Source: Paratrimastix pyriformis (lineage: Eukaryota > Preaxostyla > Paratrimastigidae). Taken from it: 64,000 nucleotides of DNA. The notes beneath the pieces are model-generated. The model was not told the DNA's origin. It saw only the letters and a program-made list of their open reading frames with translations, and searched no databases. The stretch lies in NCBI GenBank assembly GCA_027972325.1, contig JAPMOS010000005.1, positions 342,001 through 406,000 on the forward strand, written 5' to 3'. Of the stretch, positions 45,800-59,400 are shown piece after piece. Positions within the stretch are counted from its first letter, which is position 1. Each line of letters opens with the position of its first letter. Both the position numbers and the translations under genes were made by a program.

Positions 45800-48700
45800 A
45801 TGCGATCACTTTCTCCAAAGTGGTCGCTGGGTCTTCTCCTTTTTGTTGCATTCTTTTTGTGGATTAATTATACTGCATACTTTCAGTCCGCGTCGACCGA
45901 TCTCCCACCCAATGTTCTCTGCAATACCGACGACCCCAACCACGCGAAGCCACTCCCATCATATTGCCAACTCCCCAAGCGACAGCAATGGGACAAATTC
46001 ATCTGGCTTGTCACCGACAGTCTCCCGTGGCGTTGGAGCCAACCGATGATCGATTATTATGGCGTCTGTGCCCAGTATTTTTGAGGGCTCTCACCGAATC
46101 TGTCCCTCCAGAACAACAGCGTCATTTATCAACTCGACGTCCCCGGGCTCCGGTACTCGCACGTCCTCTATCGCACGTGGTGGTCGGGCCGGCTGAACGA
46201 CAATGTGCGCTGTCTGTTATCTCCATCTCCCACGTCCACCGACTTCGTGTCTCCTCAAAGCCGACCCGGCCACGGGAGATACCCTCGCCGGGGCCATCAA
46301 ACGCACAAAGAACATCCGCTTGCGATACGTGGGGCCCGAGTGGTCCTTCCTGGGAATCATCAGGGTCTGCTGGCGGCTATTTCACCTTGGGGATGAACCC
46401 GCGGATCCCGTCAACCAACAGGGGATCTACCAGAAAACCTTCGACAAGCTGGATTTCCGGGATGAGCCCCTCGATGTGACCCTGCATCACATCTACCCGT
46501 TTTTCTTCGAAAACCCAGGGGCTCAGTCGGATTTGCAACGCATCCTGGATGAGGTCTGCCTGACCCCACTGGCGTCATCCTCACCACCCACCCATTCTCC
46601 CTGTCAGGTGCACCAATCGGGGCAGTCACTCATCACCCACTCGGCCGTGCTGGACCATTACCTGCATGGTGAGTACAAGCAACACAAGGTTTGCCGCCGT
46701 ATGCGGGATGGTGCATGTTTCGGGGTGGTTCTGCCAAAATCAAGCGTCTCCTGGCGCCATCAGCACCCGGGGTGGGACATCCGCTCACCATCTCCGCCGC
46801 CCCGGGGGTTCGATCCACCATCACAGGGCAAGCAGTACCCGTACTGCGAGGCGATGGCCGGCCGCTACTTCGACGACGTGCGGGTCTTTCGGGACTGGAT
46901 CCAGAAGCACCCCGACTACCTGCTCATCCTCAGCTCCGACCACGGGTACGACGAGGACGGTCCGCGGGCTGCGCGAGTTTTTTTTTTTCGCTTGGTGGTG
47001 GTGGTGGTGGTGGTGGTGGTGGTGGTGGTGGTGGTGGTGGTGGTGGTGGTGGTGGTGGTGGTGGTGATGGTGATGATGGTGATGATGGTGATGATGGTGA
47101 TGGTGGTGGTGGTGGTGATGATGATGATTGGATGTTGATGATGTTTGGGTGATGTTTGGGTAATGGCGATTGAGTGTTGGTGCTGCCTTGTCTGCTTGAA
47201 TATGTTGCACCATTCCCCTCGAGGCGGACGGGTACCGGGTCCACCCCAGGCCCAGTTGGGGTCCATCCATTCCACCCTGGGCTTCATGTTCCAACCCCTC
47301 TGGAGCACCGCGGAGACCCTCGGTCCGCCATCCCTTCCCTCCCTCCCCTCCCATCCGGCCTCCCTTCCCGCCACCACCTCCCATCCACCCTCCCTCCATC
47401 CCTCCTCCATCACCCATCCGACCTCCCCTCCCCCCCCACCCCACCCCACCCCCACCCCCACCCACCCCACCCCACTCGGGCGCCGGCCACCCAGGTGATG
47501 GACCTCTGTGCGACCATCTCCAAGTACCTGCGCAACGTGGACATCCCCGCTGACTCGGTCGGCCTCGCCCGCAGCCACTTCGGTCCGCCTGGCACCCACC
47601 CTTACACAACCCCACCCATTCTCCCACCTCGCACCTCATCGCCCCTCCCTCCGTCCCTCCGTCCCCCTCCGTCCCCCTCCCCCTCCCTCCCCCTGCGACC
47701 CCACACACCCGCCGCCCAGCCCACCCGGCGGACGACATGAAGGCCCTGCAGCAGAGCGTGGCCCAGCTCGCCCGGTACGCGGAGATGCACGGGATCCGGT
47801 ACCCCGCCTCCGAGGTCAAGCGGGTCCTGGGATACCACTTCGTCGCCGGTCCGCACTCGCTCCTGGGACTGTGCGGTGGGACTGTGAGGTGGGACTGTGC
47901 GGTGGGACTGTGCGGTGGGACTGTGCGGTGGGACTGTGCGGTGGGACTGTGAGGTGGGATGGAGTTGAAATGGGTCCTGGGATACCACTTCGTCACCGGT
48001 TCGTGCTCACTCCTGTGCCGGGTGCCGGGTGGCCGTGAGGGTGGGATGATGGAGTGAAAACGGGTCCCGGGATACGGTCCGCGCTCCGCCCCCACACGTG
48101 TGTCGGCTGGCTGTGAGGTGGGATGAAGTGGGTGGGGCAAAGGCGGGTCCCGGAATCTCCCATTTAGTCGCTGGGCCGCGCTCTGCACCGCTGGCTGTGG
48201 GGGCTGCGAGGTGGAGCGGGTTGGCGGGCGGTGTCCTCACCACGTTTGTGCCTCTCCCGCCGGGTCTGTTCGGTTCGCAGAGGGCGTGTCGCCCGGCGGT
48301 GAGTTGACCTTTGCCGATGCCACCGCCGATCTGAAGGAAGTCGCCGCCAGCCTGAAACACGACGTGCGCAGGTCGGCACTGACCCCACCGCACTGCCCCC
48401 CACCACACTACCCCTACACTGCCCCCCACCACATTGCTGCTCGCGGTGCTGCAGATCATTGAGCTGTTGCCTCACCCACCACACTTCTCGCAGTGCTGCT
48501 CACGGTGCTGCTGATCATTGAGCTGTTGCCCTGCCTCACCCACCACACACTTCGTCCTTTGCACTCAGTGTACATCGGCGGTTCCCCTTCCTTGTGACCT
48601 CTCCCTGGCGCTTCTCTGCTCCCCAACCTCAACCTCGCCCACCACCACACTTCGTCCGCTCTGCACCCCAGCGTCCACCGGCGGTTCCCCTTCCTCGTGA

Positions 48701-51700
48701 CGGCCCTCTGCCTGGTGCTTCTCTCGGTGCTGCTGATCTTTGAGCTGCTCGTCCTCAACCCGCACATCCTGACCCTGGCCCCGGGCCTCCGCGGGGTGGC
48801 CTACGCCATGCTGCCCTACGCACCCACACTGCTCATGCTCTACTTCCTCGGCAAGGGCGTCCAGACGGCTCACGCGCACTCGGTCGGCCTCCACCCCAGC
48901 CAGTCGCCCACCCCCGGGGTGGAGTTGGGTGCACTGCGTGGGGCGAGTTTGGTGAGGATGATGATGGCGGACGGACGCGGTGACGTTGGCCTGGGGGCTC
49001 GATAGCCAATGACGTGGCTACAACCCAACCCAATCAGCACACCTCCTCATCGGGAGTGTTCTGCCTACCTCCATGACCCCCTCCCCCCTCCCTCATCCCC
49101 TCTCCTCCTTCCCCCCCTCCATACCCCTCTCCTCCCTCCGTATCCCTCTCCTCCCCCTCCACCCTCCCTGCAGGATCTCTACGCGTACCTGACGCCCTTC
49201 ATGGCGCTCCTTGGCGCCCTCTTCTTCCCCTCCTCCTCCACCACCACCACCGCCTCCTCCACCCCCACCTCCTCCGCCGCCTCCTCAGCCCACCGCCCTC
49301 GCCTCCCCCACTCCGGCTCGGCCTCCCGCGCCTTCCCCGCCGGCACCCCATCCGCCGGGGACCTCCCCCCGCCCCCCGACGGCACGAGCCCCCCCGACCG
49401 TTCCAGCGACGAAGCGGCCCGGCCGACCCCGCGCCGGCGCCGCAAAACCAGCCCTGCCGGGGGCCTGGGGGGTGCCCTGCCAGGGATGGGCCCCGAGCCC
49501 CTCGTCAGGCGGCTGTTGGTGTGCGAGCTGATCAACCGGGGGCTGGGCTGGCTGCACATGATGCACAAGGGCGGGCCGGCCGAGGCCCTGAGCATCTGCG
49601 TCGGTCTGGTTGGCTGCTTGAGGCGACGCCACTTCCACCCCCGGTCATCATCCTCAGCGTCCTTGTCATCACCACCACCGTCACCATCATCAGCACACCA
49701 CCATCGCCATCTCACCCCCAATCCCCGCCTGACTCTGTCTACCGCCCCCCCCCCCCCCCCCCCCCAGGCAACAACGGCGCCTCCCTGGTGCTGCTTGCAT
49801 ACTGCATCCGGCTGCTGTTCGTGTGGGTCCGGCGCCTGTGGTCCGCAAGACATCTGCTCCCTCCACCCCCATCCATCCCATCCATCCATCCATCCATCCC
49901 ATCCCATCCCATCCCATCCCATCCCATCCCATCCCATCCCATCCCATCCCATCCCATCCCATCCATCCCATCCATCCATCCATACCTTCACCGCGTCCGT
50001 GGCCGGCGAGGTTCATGCCTCTTCCCCCCCCCCTGCCCCTCCGGGGTGATTCAGCCGCGTGAGGTGGCCCTCCGCTGCTAGCTCTCGCCGTTGGTCCACT
50101 GTCCTCCCCCTCCCTCCCTCCCTCCCTCCCTCCCTCCCTCCCTCCCTCCCTCCCCCTCCCCCCCTCCCCCCCTGGTCCTCCTCCCCATTTTGGCGGTGGG
50201 TCACCTTCCTGTACATCCGTTCGCACCCTGGGCAGCGCTCTACGGCTGGACGGCCAAGTCGGCCTGGTTCGTCAGGGGCGTCAACCCGGCCGCGGTCTGC
50301 TACACCCCCCCCCCCGCCAGCAGGCGGCACCCAGGAAGACGAAGAACTGCCCGGTGGGGTGGGGGATGGGGTGGGACGGGGATGATGATGGTGATGGCGG
50401 TGGGGTGACTGCCCGGTGGGGATGGAGATGGCGATGGTGATGGGGAATGGGATGGAGATGGATGGATGGGGGTGCTGCTGCTCCTCATCCATCATCAGCA
50501 TCAGCACTTCTCCTTCTCCTTCTCCTCCTCCTCCTTCTCCTCCTCCTCCTCATCATCATCGTCTCACCCCATCCCCATCCCCATCGTGCAGTTCTTCGTC
50601 TATCTGGGTGCTGCCTGCTGGCTGGCTCTGCTCCTTCTGACCGGCGGGCTGCGCGACGCCTGGGAGCCGCTGGCGGTGGTGCTGCTGATGGTGTGGACGA
50701 AGGCCCCTTCAACCAGCTCGTCATGGGGCTGGCCCTCTACCAGGTCCGTGCCAATCCATCGAATGGGGGGTAGAGTGAGTTGCTGCTGATGGTGTGTGTG
50801 TGTGTGGCCAAGCAGCTCGCCATGGGGGCTGTGCAGCATGAAGCCGACTGGAGGATTGGACTGGGAAATATCCAGTGGGATGCACAACAAACCAGAAGAC
50901 ACTCCCCCTCCCTCTCGCCGCTCTCATCCTTCTCCTTCACCTGGGCCATCTTCTTGTGCTGGCGGTGGTGTGTGCAGTACCTGCATTGCCTGGATCCTCT
51001 GCTGCGGCGAATCTACCTGGGCATGCTCGCCTTCTCAAGCCACCCCCTGCCCCCGCACCCCGCCACGGGGGCCGCCACGCCGCTGGTGACCCCGGCACCC
51101 TCCCGCCCGCCTCCACCCACGGTCGCCCTGGCCCCCAATTCGACTGGATACTCGGGTGCGGGGCAGCAGCAGGTGGCCGTCGGGGGGATGGCGGCCAGCA
51201 GCAAGGGGCTGGCGGACGGTCCGTGGGGTGATGGTGGCTGGGCTGATGGCTGGGCGGCGTCGGGTGATGATGATGCCTGGATGATGATGATTGGATGTGA
51301 TGATGTTGGTGTTGGTGTTGGTGTTGGTGTTGGTGTTGGTGTTGGTGATGGCGATGACGATGACGATGACGATGATTCGACTCACCACTTTCTCACCACG
51401 CTCGACGTGGTCAGGGCTGCTGCCCCTGCCGTCGTCACATGAGCCTCCACCGCGGCGGGCCCCATACGAGGACCTCACCGACCTCTACCCGGCTGGTCTG
51501 CCCACGTGCCAACTTGCCCCATGGATGACACGCATCCACCCACCCACATCATTTTGTGATTCTTGTTCGCCACCGGCCCCAAGTTCGCTCAGCTGCGCGT
51601 CATTGGAGACCCTTCCTGTCCGATTGATCAGTCCCTTTGCACCTCCCACCCATGCGCACCTGGCACCGCTTCGTCCCTCTCCTGCTGCTCGGTTAGCAAA

Positions 51701-53148
51701 TGATTTGGTTCTGCTCACCGTGTCATCTCCTCCCCTTCACCCCCATCCTCCTCCCCTCCTCCCCCTCCTCTCACCCCTCCTGCAGAGGTCGAGCGGTTGT
51801 GCATCTCGCGCCAGGCGCTCTCGATGTACATGCTGCTGCTGCCCTTCACCCACCTGCACGCGCTCAACAGCGGCGTCTCGATGCAGGTCTGCATCCCCTC
51901 CCCTCCCCTCCTCCACGATGGTGCGATTGGCGAGCTGCGCCTGTCGTGTGTGCGTTGGCACATGTAGCAGGCGTGTGGCAGGCGTGTGACAGGCGTGTGA
52001 CAGGCGTGTGGCAGGCGTGTGGCAGGCGTGTGGCAGGCGTGTGGCAGGCGTGTGGCAGGCGTGTGGCAGGCGTGTGGCAGGCGTGTGGCAGGCGTGTGGC
52101 AGGCGTGTGGCAGGCGTGTGGCAGGCGTGTGGCAGGCGTGCGTTGGCAGGTGTGTGGCAGGCGCGTTTTTTTTTTTTTGTTGTGTCGTTGTGCTGGCCAG
52201 TGTGTGTATTGCCTGCTGTGTTGCCTGCTGTGTTGCCAGTGCGTTTGCCGAGATTTTCGCCCACTCATGTCCTCATGGCACCTCACCACTCCTCTCCGCC
52301 ACCCCCACCCACCCTCACACCCAAAGATGGACGCCATTGCCGGGGCGGTCGGCCTGAAGAGCTTCGACGTCTCGCGGACCTTCTCCGTGGTGCTGATGAC
52401 CGTCGATCGGTACGGGCTCTTCATCCTGTACATTTTTGCCCTCTGGCGGACCCACTGGTCGATGGCCGACCCGGCCCGCCTCTACGCGTCCTTCTTCCCG
52501 CCCGCCCCCCAGCCGCGCGCCAGCACGGGCGGCTCGGGGTCACGCCGGCGCCGAGCGACGTGCGATATGTTGGTCGACCCGGGCACGGTGGGACTGCCAC
52601 CCCGGCGTGGCCCACCCCGCGACCTCTCCCCGGAGAGCCAGGACTCGGACGAGCCCCTTGCCGCCAACCCGGTATACCGCCCGGGGATATCCCCCCGGTT
52701 CGGCCGGTCGCCCCCGGTGCCTGTCACGCGCCTGGTTGTGGAGGACACCAGCAGCAGCACGCTGTCGCCCCCGCCCCCGGTGCCCGCGGCCGCAGCACGG
52801 GCGTCTCTCCGCGTCCGGCTCATGCGACTCTGGCCAGGGGCGCAGCCGACCATCTCCCCGCTCTGGGTGGGACTGCACTCGCGCACGGAGTGGTGGTTTT
52901 TCTTTGGGTTTCTGCTGATCTTCGGGCTCTGCCTGCGGGTGCTCCTCTTCACCACCACCGGTCTCCAGCCCCCCTTGGAGGAGTGTTTTGCGATGTTTTT
53001 CATGATCTGTGTGCTCTTTCTGGGCATGCTGGCCCCTGATGTGCTCGAGGTGTTGAGAGAGTGCGCCCGTGGGTGCTGGAGCCTGGTCTCCCACCCCCGA
53101 GTCCGGAAAGAACTTGGCATGGCGGGGAATGACGATGAAGATGTCTGA
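45800..53148 (+). CDS. GPI phosphoethanolamine transferase-like membrane protein
   Basis: Many short exons. The N-terminus has a signal anchor (LGLLLFVAFFLWINYTAYF), then KFIWLVTDSLPWRWSQPMID, where the Asp matches the first metal ligand of alkaline-phosphatase-fold transferases (LVLIDALR in PIG-O). YSHVLYRTWWSGRLND may hold the Thr nucleophile. IRLRYVGPEWSFLG, LDHYLHGKQYPYCEAM and LLILSSDHGYDED fit the GDD, metal-His and DHG motifs. After about residue 350 come many hydrophobic segments (PFLVTALCLVLLSVLLIFEL, SLVLLAYCIRLLFVWVRRLW, ACWLALLLLTGGLRDAW) and a last exon of about 270 residues (52327-53148). The general layout matches PIG-O/PIG-G, ER enzymes adding phosphoethanolamine to GPI mannose, but identity within the family is unsettled. 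Introns are full of repeats. Confidence 0.62.
46995..47120 (+). repeat. GGT repeat (intronic)
   Basis: About 23 GGT units followed by GAT/GGT mixtures, in an intron starting GTCCGC at about 46961. Poly-Val, poly-Trp and poly-His frames here are artefacts. Confidence 0.92.
47868..47955 (+). repeat. TGCGGTGGGAC tandem repeat (intronic)
   Basis: About seven copies of the 11-base unit gtgcggtggga, plus related gaggtgggat units downstream to about 48130. They follow a GTCCGC donor. Confidence 0.85.
49880..49980 (+). repeat. CCCAT pentamer repeat (intronic)
   Basis: About 13 CCCAT units flanked by CCAT units. A CCCT run follows at 50105-50155 in the next intron. Confidence 0.93.
51968..52160 (+). 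repeat. GGCAGGCGTGT minisatellite (intronic)
   Basis: About 17 copies of an 11-base unit (ggcaggcgtgt, with gacaggcgtgt variants). It lies between the exon ending in GVSMQ and the exon starting MDAIAGAV. Confidence 0.95.
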
Positions 53149-53309
53149 AGAACTGCTCTTTGTTTGTGCTCAGTTTGGATGTTTTTTCCGGAGAGGTTGG
53201 ATGAGTTGCTTTGCTTTAACAATGTCATTGTCCTCCCCTTACCAAGAAGGCTTGGCAGTTGGTCGTTCAAAAAGTGGATAGCCGGTATCAGGAAGGTCGC
53301 ATCCTCGGG

Positions 53310-56300
53310 ATGGTTTCGATGCGGCCTCTTTTCGTTCTTGCGCTCCTCTTGTTTGCATGGACAGCCGCTTCCGAAGGGCTCGTTCGCATTCGCTGTGATC
53401 TTCCTTTTTTGGCATCGTTTGATGAGAATCCGGTTCATTCTGACAGCAGCCTCGAGGCCGCTCTTCCCTTCGACCATGCCTCTTTCGTGAAGATCTATCT
53501 TGAAGGGTCCTCGATCTCAGACGCGCACTGTTTTGTTGGGATGCCCCAATGTCCCCACTCTTGGCATGCCCGGTCAAGTGGGGGTTTGTCATTGTTTACT
53601 TCTTACCTGCACTTTATAATTTTTTTTATCTTGTAGCTCCGATTCCATTTGCAGTTTCCAGTCTGATGATCCATTTTCCCTTTCCGGCACTGACTGCGTT
53701 TCTCTTCTTTCATTCAAGGTGCTGAGCCCCCAAGCTCGTGGGAGGCTTCTGAGATTTGTGTCAAGGAGGTTTCGATTCACCTCCGGAATCCCAAGGGCGC
53801 CATTTCATTTTTTGCCCTCCTCGCAACCCCGTTCGAACGCCAGCGATCGGCCGCCAATCTCGCCGCTGTCCTTCCTAATTTGGTGGCGGGGAGTGCCCAA
53901 TTGATCCCGACCGAGTCAGTCGTGCGCCATGTCGACTATCTTTTATGCGTTTTTGATATGAGATCGTCGCAGTCCTTCGCATTGACCATTGGTGTGAACT
54001 CCTCTGGTGTCGCTAGCGTGCAAGCAATCTATTGGACGGACGCTGGTCATACAACGCTGGGTCTCTCCGCTTCGCTGGAGCTGCCGGGGTCTTATAGTGA
54101 CGCCTACGTCATCATTGATCCACTGTCTCCGGATCCGACTGCGGCCCCGATCCAGTTCTTTGTGGTGGGTGCCTTGAAAACGACCGGTATCGTTATGAGC
54201 ACAGGGTCTATCACCTCCTCGGGGACATCCGCACCCGTCCTGGCCCTTCTTCCGGGCCACACTGAGGAGCCCCTGAAGGACGCGAACGGCAATGTTCCGA
54301 TCGGCACGGCCACCGACCTTCAAGTCTTCTCGGACAGGGATGGCGGCTATGGGCTGCTCATCTCCTACAAGGATGCCTCCGTCCCCAAGATGTTTATCCT
54401 GCGCGACCGGTCACAGGGCGACCCCCCGTACCTGTTGTCCGAGCCCGGGGCGCTCGTCTCGGCCTTTGACTTGATCACACCCGACCGGTGGCTCTTCACG
54501 GATGCCTCACACATCGGCCAGCCCCAATTCTACGGGCTCTATGTCACCTCCACCCAGATGACCCTGCACATGGCTATGCAAAAGGTGATGGGCGGTGATC
54601 CCCTGGGGCTACTGGGGCTCGATGTTCCCGGGTATGTCCTCACCCTGCCCAACGGGTCCACCCCCGCCCTGACGGGTCCCGTGGCCATGGCCAGCGACTT
54701 CGGCGGGTACGACAACGCGGGCGGGGACACGACCATGGTGGTGGCCTTCACCGATGACCAAGGCGCCGTCTACGTGCAGCAGTTCGTCGTGGCCGGTGAA
54801 GACTTCTCCGCTGGGGAGTGCAACTTCAACCTGACCGGCAACTCCCGTGCGAAGCAACCCAAACGGCTGGGCGATTTCACCGGGGTCACCGCCATCAGGT
54901 CCGTCAGTCACGCCATCCAGACCTGCCACCCTGGGCGCCCACCCACCAGCATGGCCACCCATGAGCCACTGCCGCAGTGACATTCTTTCCCACGCCCGTT
55001 GACCATCATCATCCATCTTTCCACCCTCTGCTGCACCCCCCAAACAGCATGCGCCTGACTCGCCTGGGAAGCACGACTTACATTGCGAGTCTTGAAAAGG
55101 CCGACGGGGCCCACCTGGTGCTCTTCGAGTTCGCATCCACCCAGGCCAACGGGGACGTGACTGTCTCGTGGACCTCCGACTTGGTCGCCGGCGCTTCAGA
55201 TGTCTCCGTGCTCCCGTGGATCTACGAGGCGACCCCGACGCTGTCCTTCGCGTACACAGCGGGTGGGGCCTACAAGCTCCGCTCGATCGATGTGCTCAGC
55301 GTGGGCATCGGGGCCATCAGCCCCACTGCGCTGCCCATCGAGGGCACGGCGAGCGGCCTGACCATCGAGGGGATGGGCTTCACGGCCGGGGACGCCGTCG
55401 TTCTGGGTGGCTCGGTCACCCTGACCGGATGCACGGTCACCTCCACCTCGATCACCTGCCCCACCGTGCCCTCGCTCGTCTCGCTGGGCGCCGGCAAGAA
55501 GGACCTGGCCATCGGCTCGACCACCTTCACCGGCGGTGTGACCATCCTCGACTGTCTGTCGGACCGGGGATGTGTGTGTGTGTGCCTGTGTGTGTGTAGG
55601 GTGCCTGCGTGTGTAGGGTGTCTGTGCGTGTGTAGGGTGCCTGTGCGTGTGTAGGGTGCCTGTGCGTGTGTAGGGTGCCTGTGCGTGCGTGCGTGCGTGC
55701 GTGTAGGGTGTGACTCCAACTCCAATGTGTCCCTCCCCCCCCCTCTCTCTCTACAGATGCCCCGACCATCACCGGGTTCACGCCATTGGGCTACGTGTCT
55801 GGAGGCAGCTCCATCACGTACACCATGGCCGGCACCAATTTCCGCTCGGGTGCCACGGTCACCATCGGCGCGACCCCCTGCACCGTTGCCAGCCTCACGG
55901 CCACCCAGATCACCTGCACGGCCACCCTCACCACGGGCGGTGCCCAGACCGTGACCGTGACCAACAGCGACACCACCCAGTACCAGCTCACGACCAACTT
56001 CCTCCTGATGCCGACCATCGCCGCCGTCTCCCCGCTCAGCATCCCCTTAAACCAAGCCCAGACTTTCACCATCACCGGGACTGGGCTTGCCGCATGCACG
56101 GTGACGATCGGGGGCACATCGTGCTCGAACGTGGCGCTCTCCGGGACCACCAGCCTGACCTGCCAGGCCACCCTGGCTTCGGATGGCGCTAAGGCGGTCC
56201 ATCTCGTCCTGACCGGGAATGGGCGCTTTGTCGATGCCTCGTTCACCTTCGCCGCCCAGGGTGGTCTGTCATTCAAAGTCGGAATCACTCGGCAAACAGC

Positions 56301-56428
56301 AAGCATTCGCAAATCAGAGCCCAGAAGATGATCCCCCCCCCCCCCACAACCACAACCACAACCACAACCACAACCAACCAACCAACCAACCAACCATCCA
56401 CCGCTCACACACTCCACTATGCCCCCCC

Positions 56429-56459
<31 letters not shown>

Positions 56460-59400
56460 ACACACATCTAGCTGCCCCGACCGTCACCGGGTTCACGCCG
56501 CAGGGCTACGTGGCTGGGGGCAGCCCCATCGCCTACACCTTGACCGGCACCAATTTCCGCGCGGGCGCCACCGTCACCATCGGCTCGGCGGCCTGCACCG
56601 TTTCCAGTCTCACGGCCACCCAGATCAGCTGCACCGCTACTGTCACCACGGGTGGCTCCCAGACCGTGACCGTGACCAACAGCGATACCACCCAGGGCCA
56701 GATCACGACCAACATCCTCTACATGCCGACCATCACCGCCGTCTCCCCGCTCAGCATCCCGCTCAACCAGCCCCAGACTTTCACCATCACCGGGACTGGG
56801 TTTTCTACTCCATGCACGGTGACGATTGGGGGCACTTCGTGCTCGAACGTGGTGCTCTCCGGGACCACCAGCCTGACCTGCCAGGCCACCCTGGCTTCGG
56901 CTGGCGCTAAGACGGTCCATCTCGTCCTGAACGCGAATGGGCGCTTCGTCGATGCCTCGTTCACCTTCGCCGCCGCCGCCGGTCTGTCGGTGTGGACGGG
57001 GAGAGAAGGGTAGACGTGATGATGTTGGCGCAGAGGCACAGGAACGAGACGGTACCGAGATTTTTATTTATTTATTTATTTTTTCCCGCCATTGCAAAGG
57101 GCTGATACCCTAACCCTCCGCATATTTTTTTTTGCGCTTTTCTCGTGCTCGCAGCCCCGGCCATCAGCACGCTGAGCCCCCGCTGGCTGCCCGCCACGGG
57201 CGGCCTGATCCAAATCGGCGGCACGGACCTGCTCGACCCGACCTCGATCACCGTGGGCGGCGCTGCGTGCGCGGACCCCATGGTGACAGCCACCCTGATC
57301 GTCTGCACCGCGGGTGCGGGTACCGCCGGCACGGATGGCGTCACGGTGGCCGTGACGACTGCCGGTGGCACGGCGAGCACCACTGCCCTTGGCTTCCAGG
57401 GTCCGCACATCCCCCGTGCCGCGCGCTTCCAGCGCGCTCCCTTCCCAGCCTGGATTGGCTGGCTCGCCACACGTGTGCCATCAGCTGTCTGCCTTGTTCA
57501 ACCGCCATGTTCATCATTCATCGAGTCGCCCAGTCATCTCATCGCAGCATCCAAGTCCATGCGATCGGCCGCATCCAATCACTTGACCGTCCCACTCATC
57601 GTCTGCCTCCCCTCCTTTTCTTTCGTTCCCTCGCAGGTCCCGCCCCGACCTTCGACTCGATGACCCCCACCGTGTGCCCCGACGCCTCCACGGCGGCCCC
57701 CGGCCAGACGGTGGCCGTGACCATCACCGGCACCGGCTTCTCGACCGGCTCGCCCTGCCCCACCGTCACCGTGGGCGGCCAGACCTGCACCCTGACCACC
57801 TGCCCCAGCGCCACCCAGATCCAATGCACCCTGGCCGCGGGCGGGCCCAACGGGCCGGCCGACGTGGTGATCACCAACAAGGACGGGGTTTCCCGGACCC
57901 AGGCGGGCCCGTTCCACTTCCAGGGGGCTGTCCCCACCATGACCACCATTTCCCCGGCCGTGGGCCCCGAGGCCGGCGGCTTGGAGGTGACCCTGACCGG
58001 GACCGGGCTGCGCGCGGGGGCCACCGTGCTCCTGGGCACCGCCGCTTGCGCCAATGTCGCCACCGTGGGCGCGGGCAGCACCGGGCTGCGCTGCACGACG
58101 GGCGCGGGGGCCAACGGGATCGTTGATGTGACCGTGACCAACCGGGACGCCACCACCGTCCAGCTGTCGAACGGGTTCGCCTATCAGGGTCCGTCCGCCC
58201 GTCCGCCCGTCATCTCATCCACATTGCACGAGCGCGTGTATGTGTCTGGATGATCATCATTGAATGATCACGTGACGATTCTCATCCCGCCCAACCCCGG
58301 GTGCCCTCTGATGTGTCCAGGCGCTGCCCCGACGCTGACTGACGTGAGCCCCGCGACCGGGCTGATTGGCGGCGGGACCGAGCTGACCCTGACGGGCACC
58401 AACTTCCGCACGGGTGTCACCGTCACCCTGGGCGGGGTGCCCTGCCACAACCCGACCCTGACCTCCGCCACCCGCCTCACCTGCACCACGGCCCCGGGCG
58501 CTGCCGGCGTGGTCGCTGTCGTGCTGGCCAACACCGACCTGACCACCGTCACCAAGACCAACGGGTTCACCTACGTCGAGCTCGGCCTGTCCCCTGACCT
58601 GCTCAGCATTACCCCGGCGGCCGGCCCCCAGGACGCCGCCACGGGCGTGACCCTGTCGGGCAGCAACTTCCGCGCTGCCATGACCGTGACCGTGGGCGGT
58701 CAGGCCTGCACTGGCGTCAACGTGACGGCGTACGGGTCCCAGGCCACGTGCACCGTGGCCGCGGGCGGGCCCAACGGACCTGCCGACGTGGTGCTGACCA
58801 ATGCCGACGGGACCACGAGCACCGCCACCGGGGCCTTCGTCTTCACCGGTCCGGATCCTCCTCCTCCACTGGTTTCGTGCCGCCTTTTTTGAAGGGGGTG
58901 AAGAGAAGCGTGATGCCTGTGTTGCTTCATTTTCCGTATTCACCCTCTCACTCCCCCCCTTCACCGGCAGGACCCCTGCCCACCGTGACCGGTGCAAGCC
59001 CCTCGGTCGGCCCCCAGACGGCCGCCACCGCGCTGACCCTGACCGGCACCAACTTCCGCGCCGGGGCCACCGTGACTGTCGGCGACCAGAACTGCACCGG
59101 GGTTGCTGTCACCAGCGCGACCAGCCTCCAGTGCAACCTGGCCCCCAGCACCTCCAGCCCGGCCGCCAACGGGCCCGCCCAGGTGGTGGTGACCAATGTC
59201 GACACGACCGCGGCCCGGCAGACTGGGCTGTTCTTCTTCCAGGGTCTGTCCCGTGATGCTCTCGCTGCTGGTGCTGGGTGCTGGTGCTGATGCTGGTAGT
59301 ACTGGGACTGGGACTGGGACTGGGACTGGGACTGGGACTGGGACTGGGACTGGGACTGGGACTGGTACTGGTACTGACTGGTACTGGTACTGGTACTGGT

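Noticed and set aside
46821-48188. Long minus-strand open frame opposite the GPI transferase-like gene
   Set aside because: It is the antisense of GGT repeats and GC-rich exons; composition is low-complexity and no motif is present.
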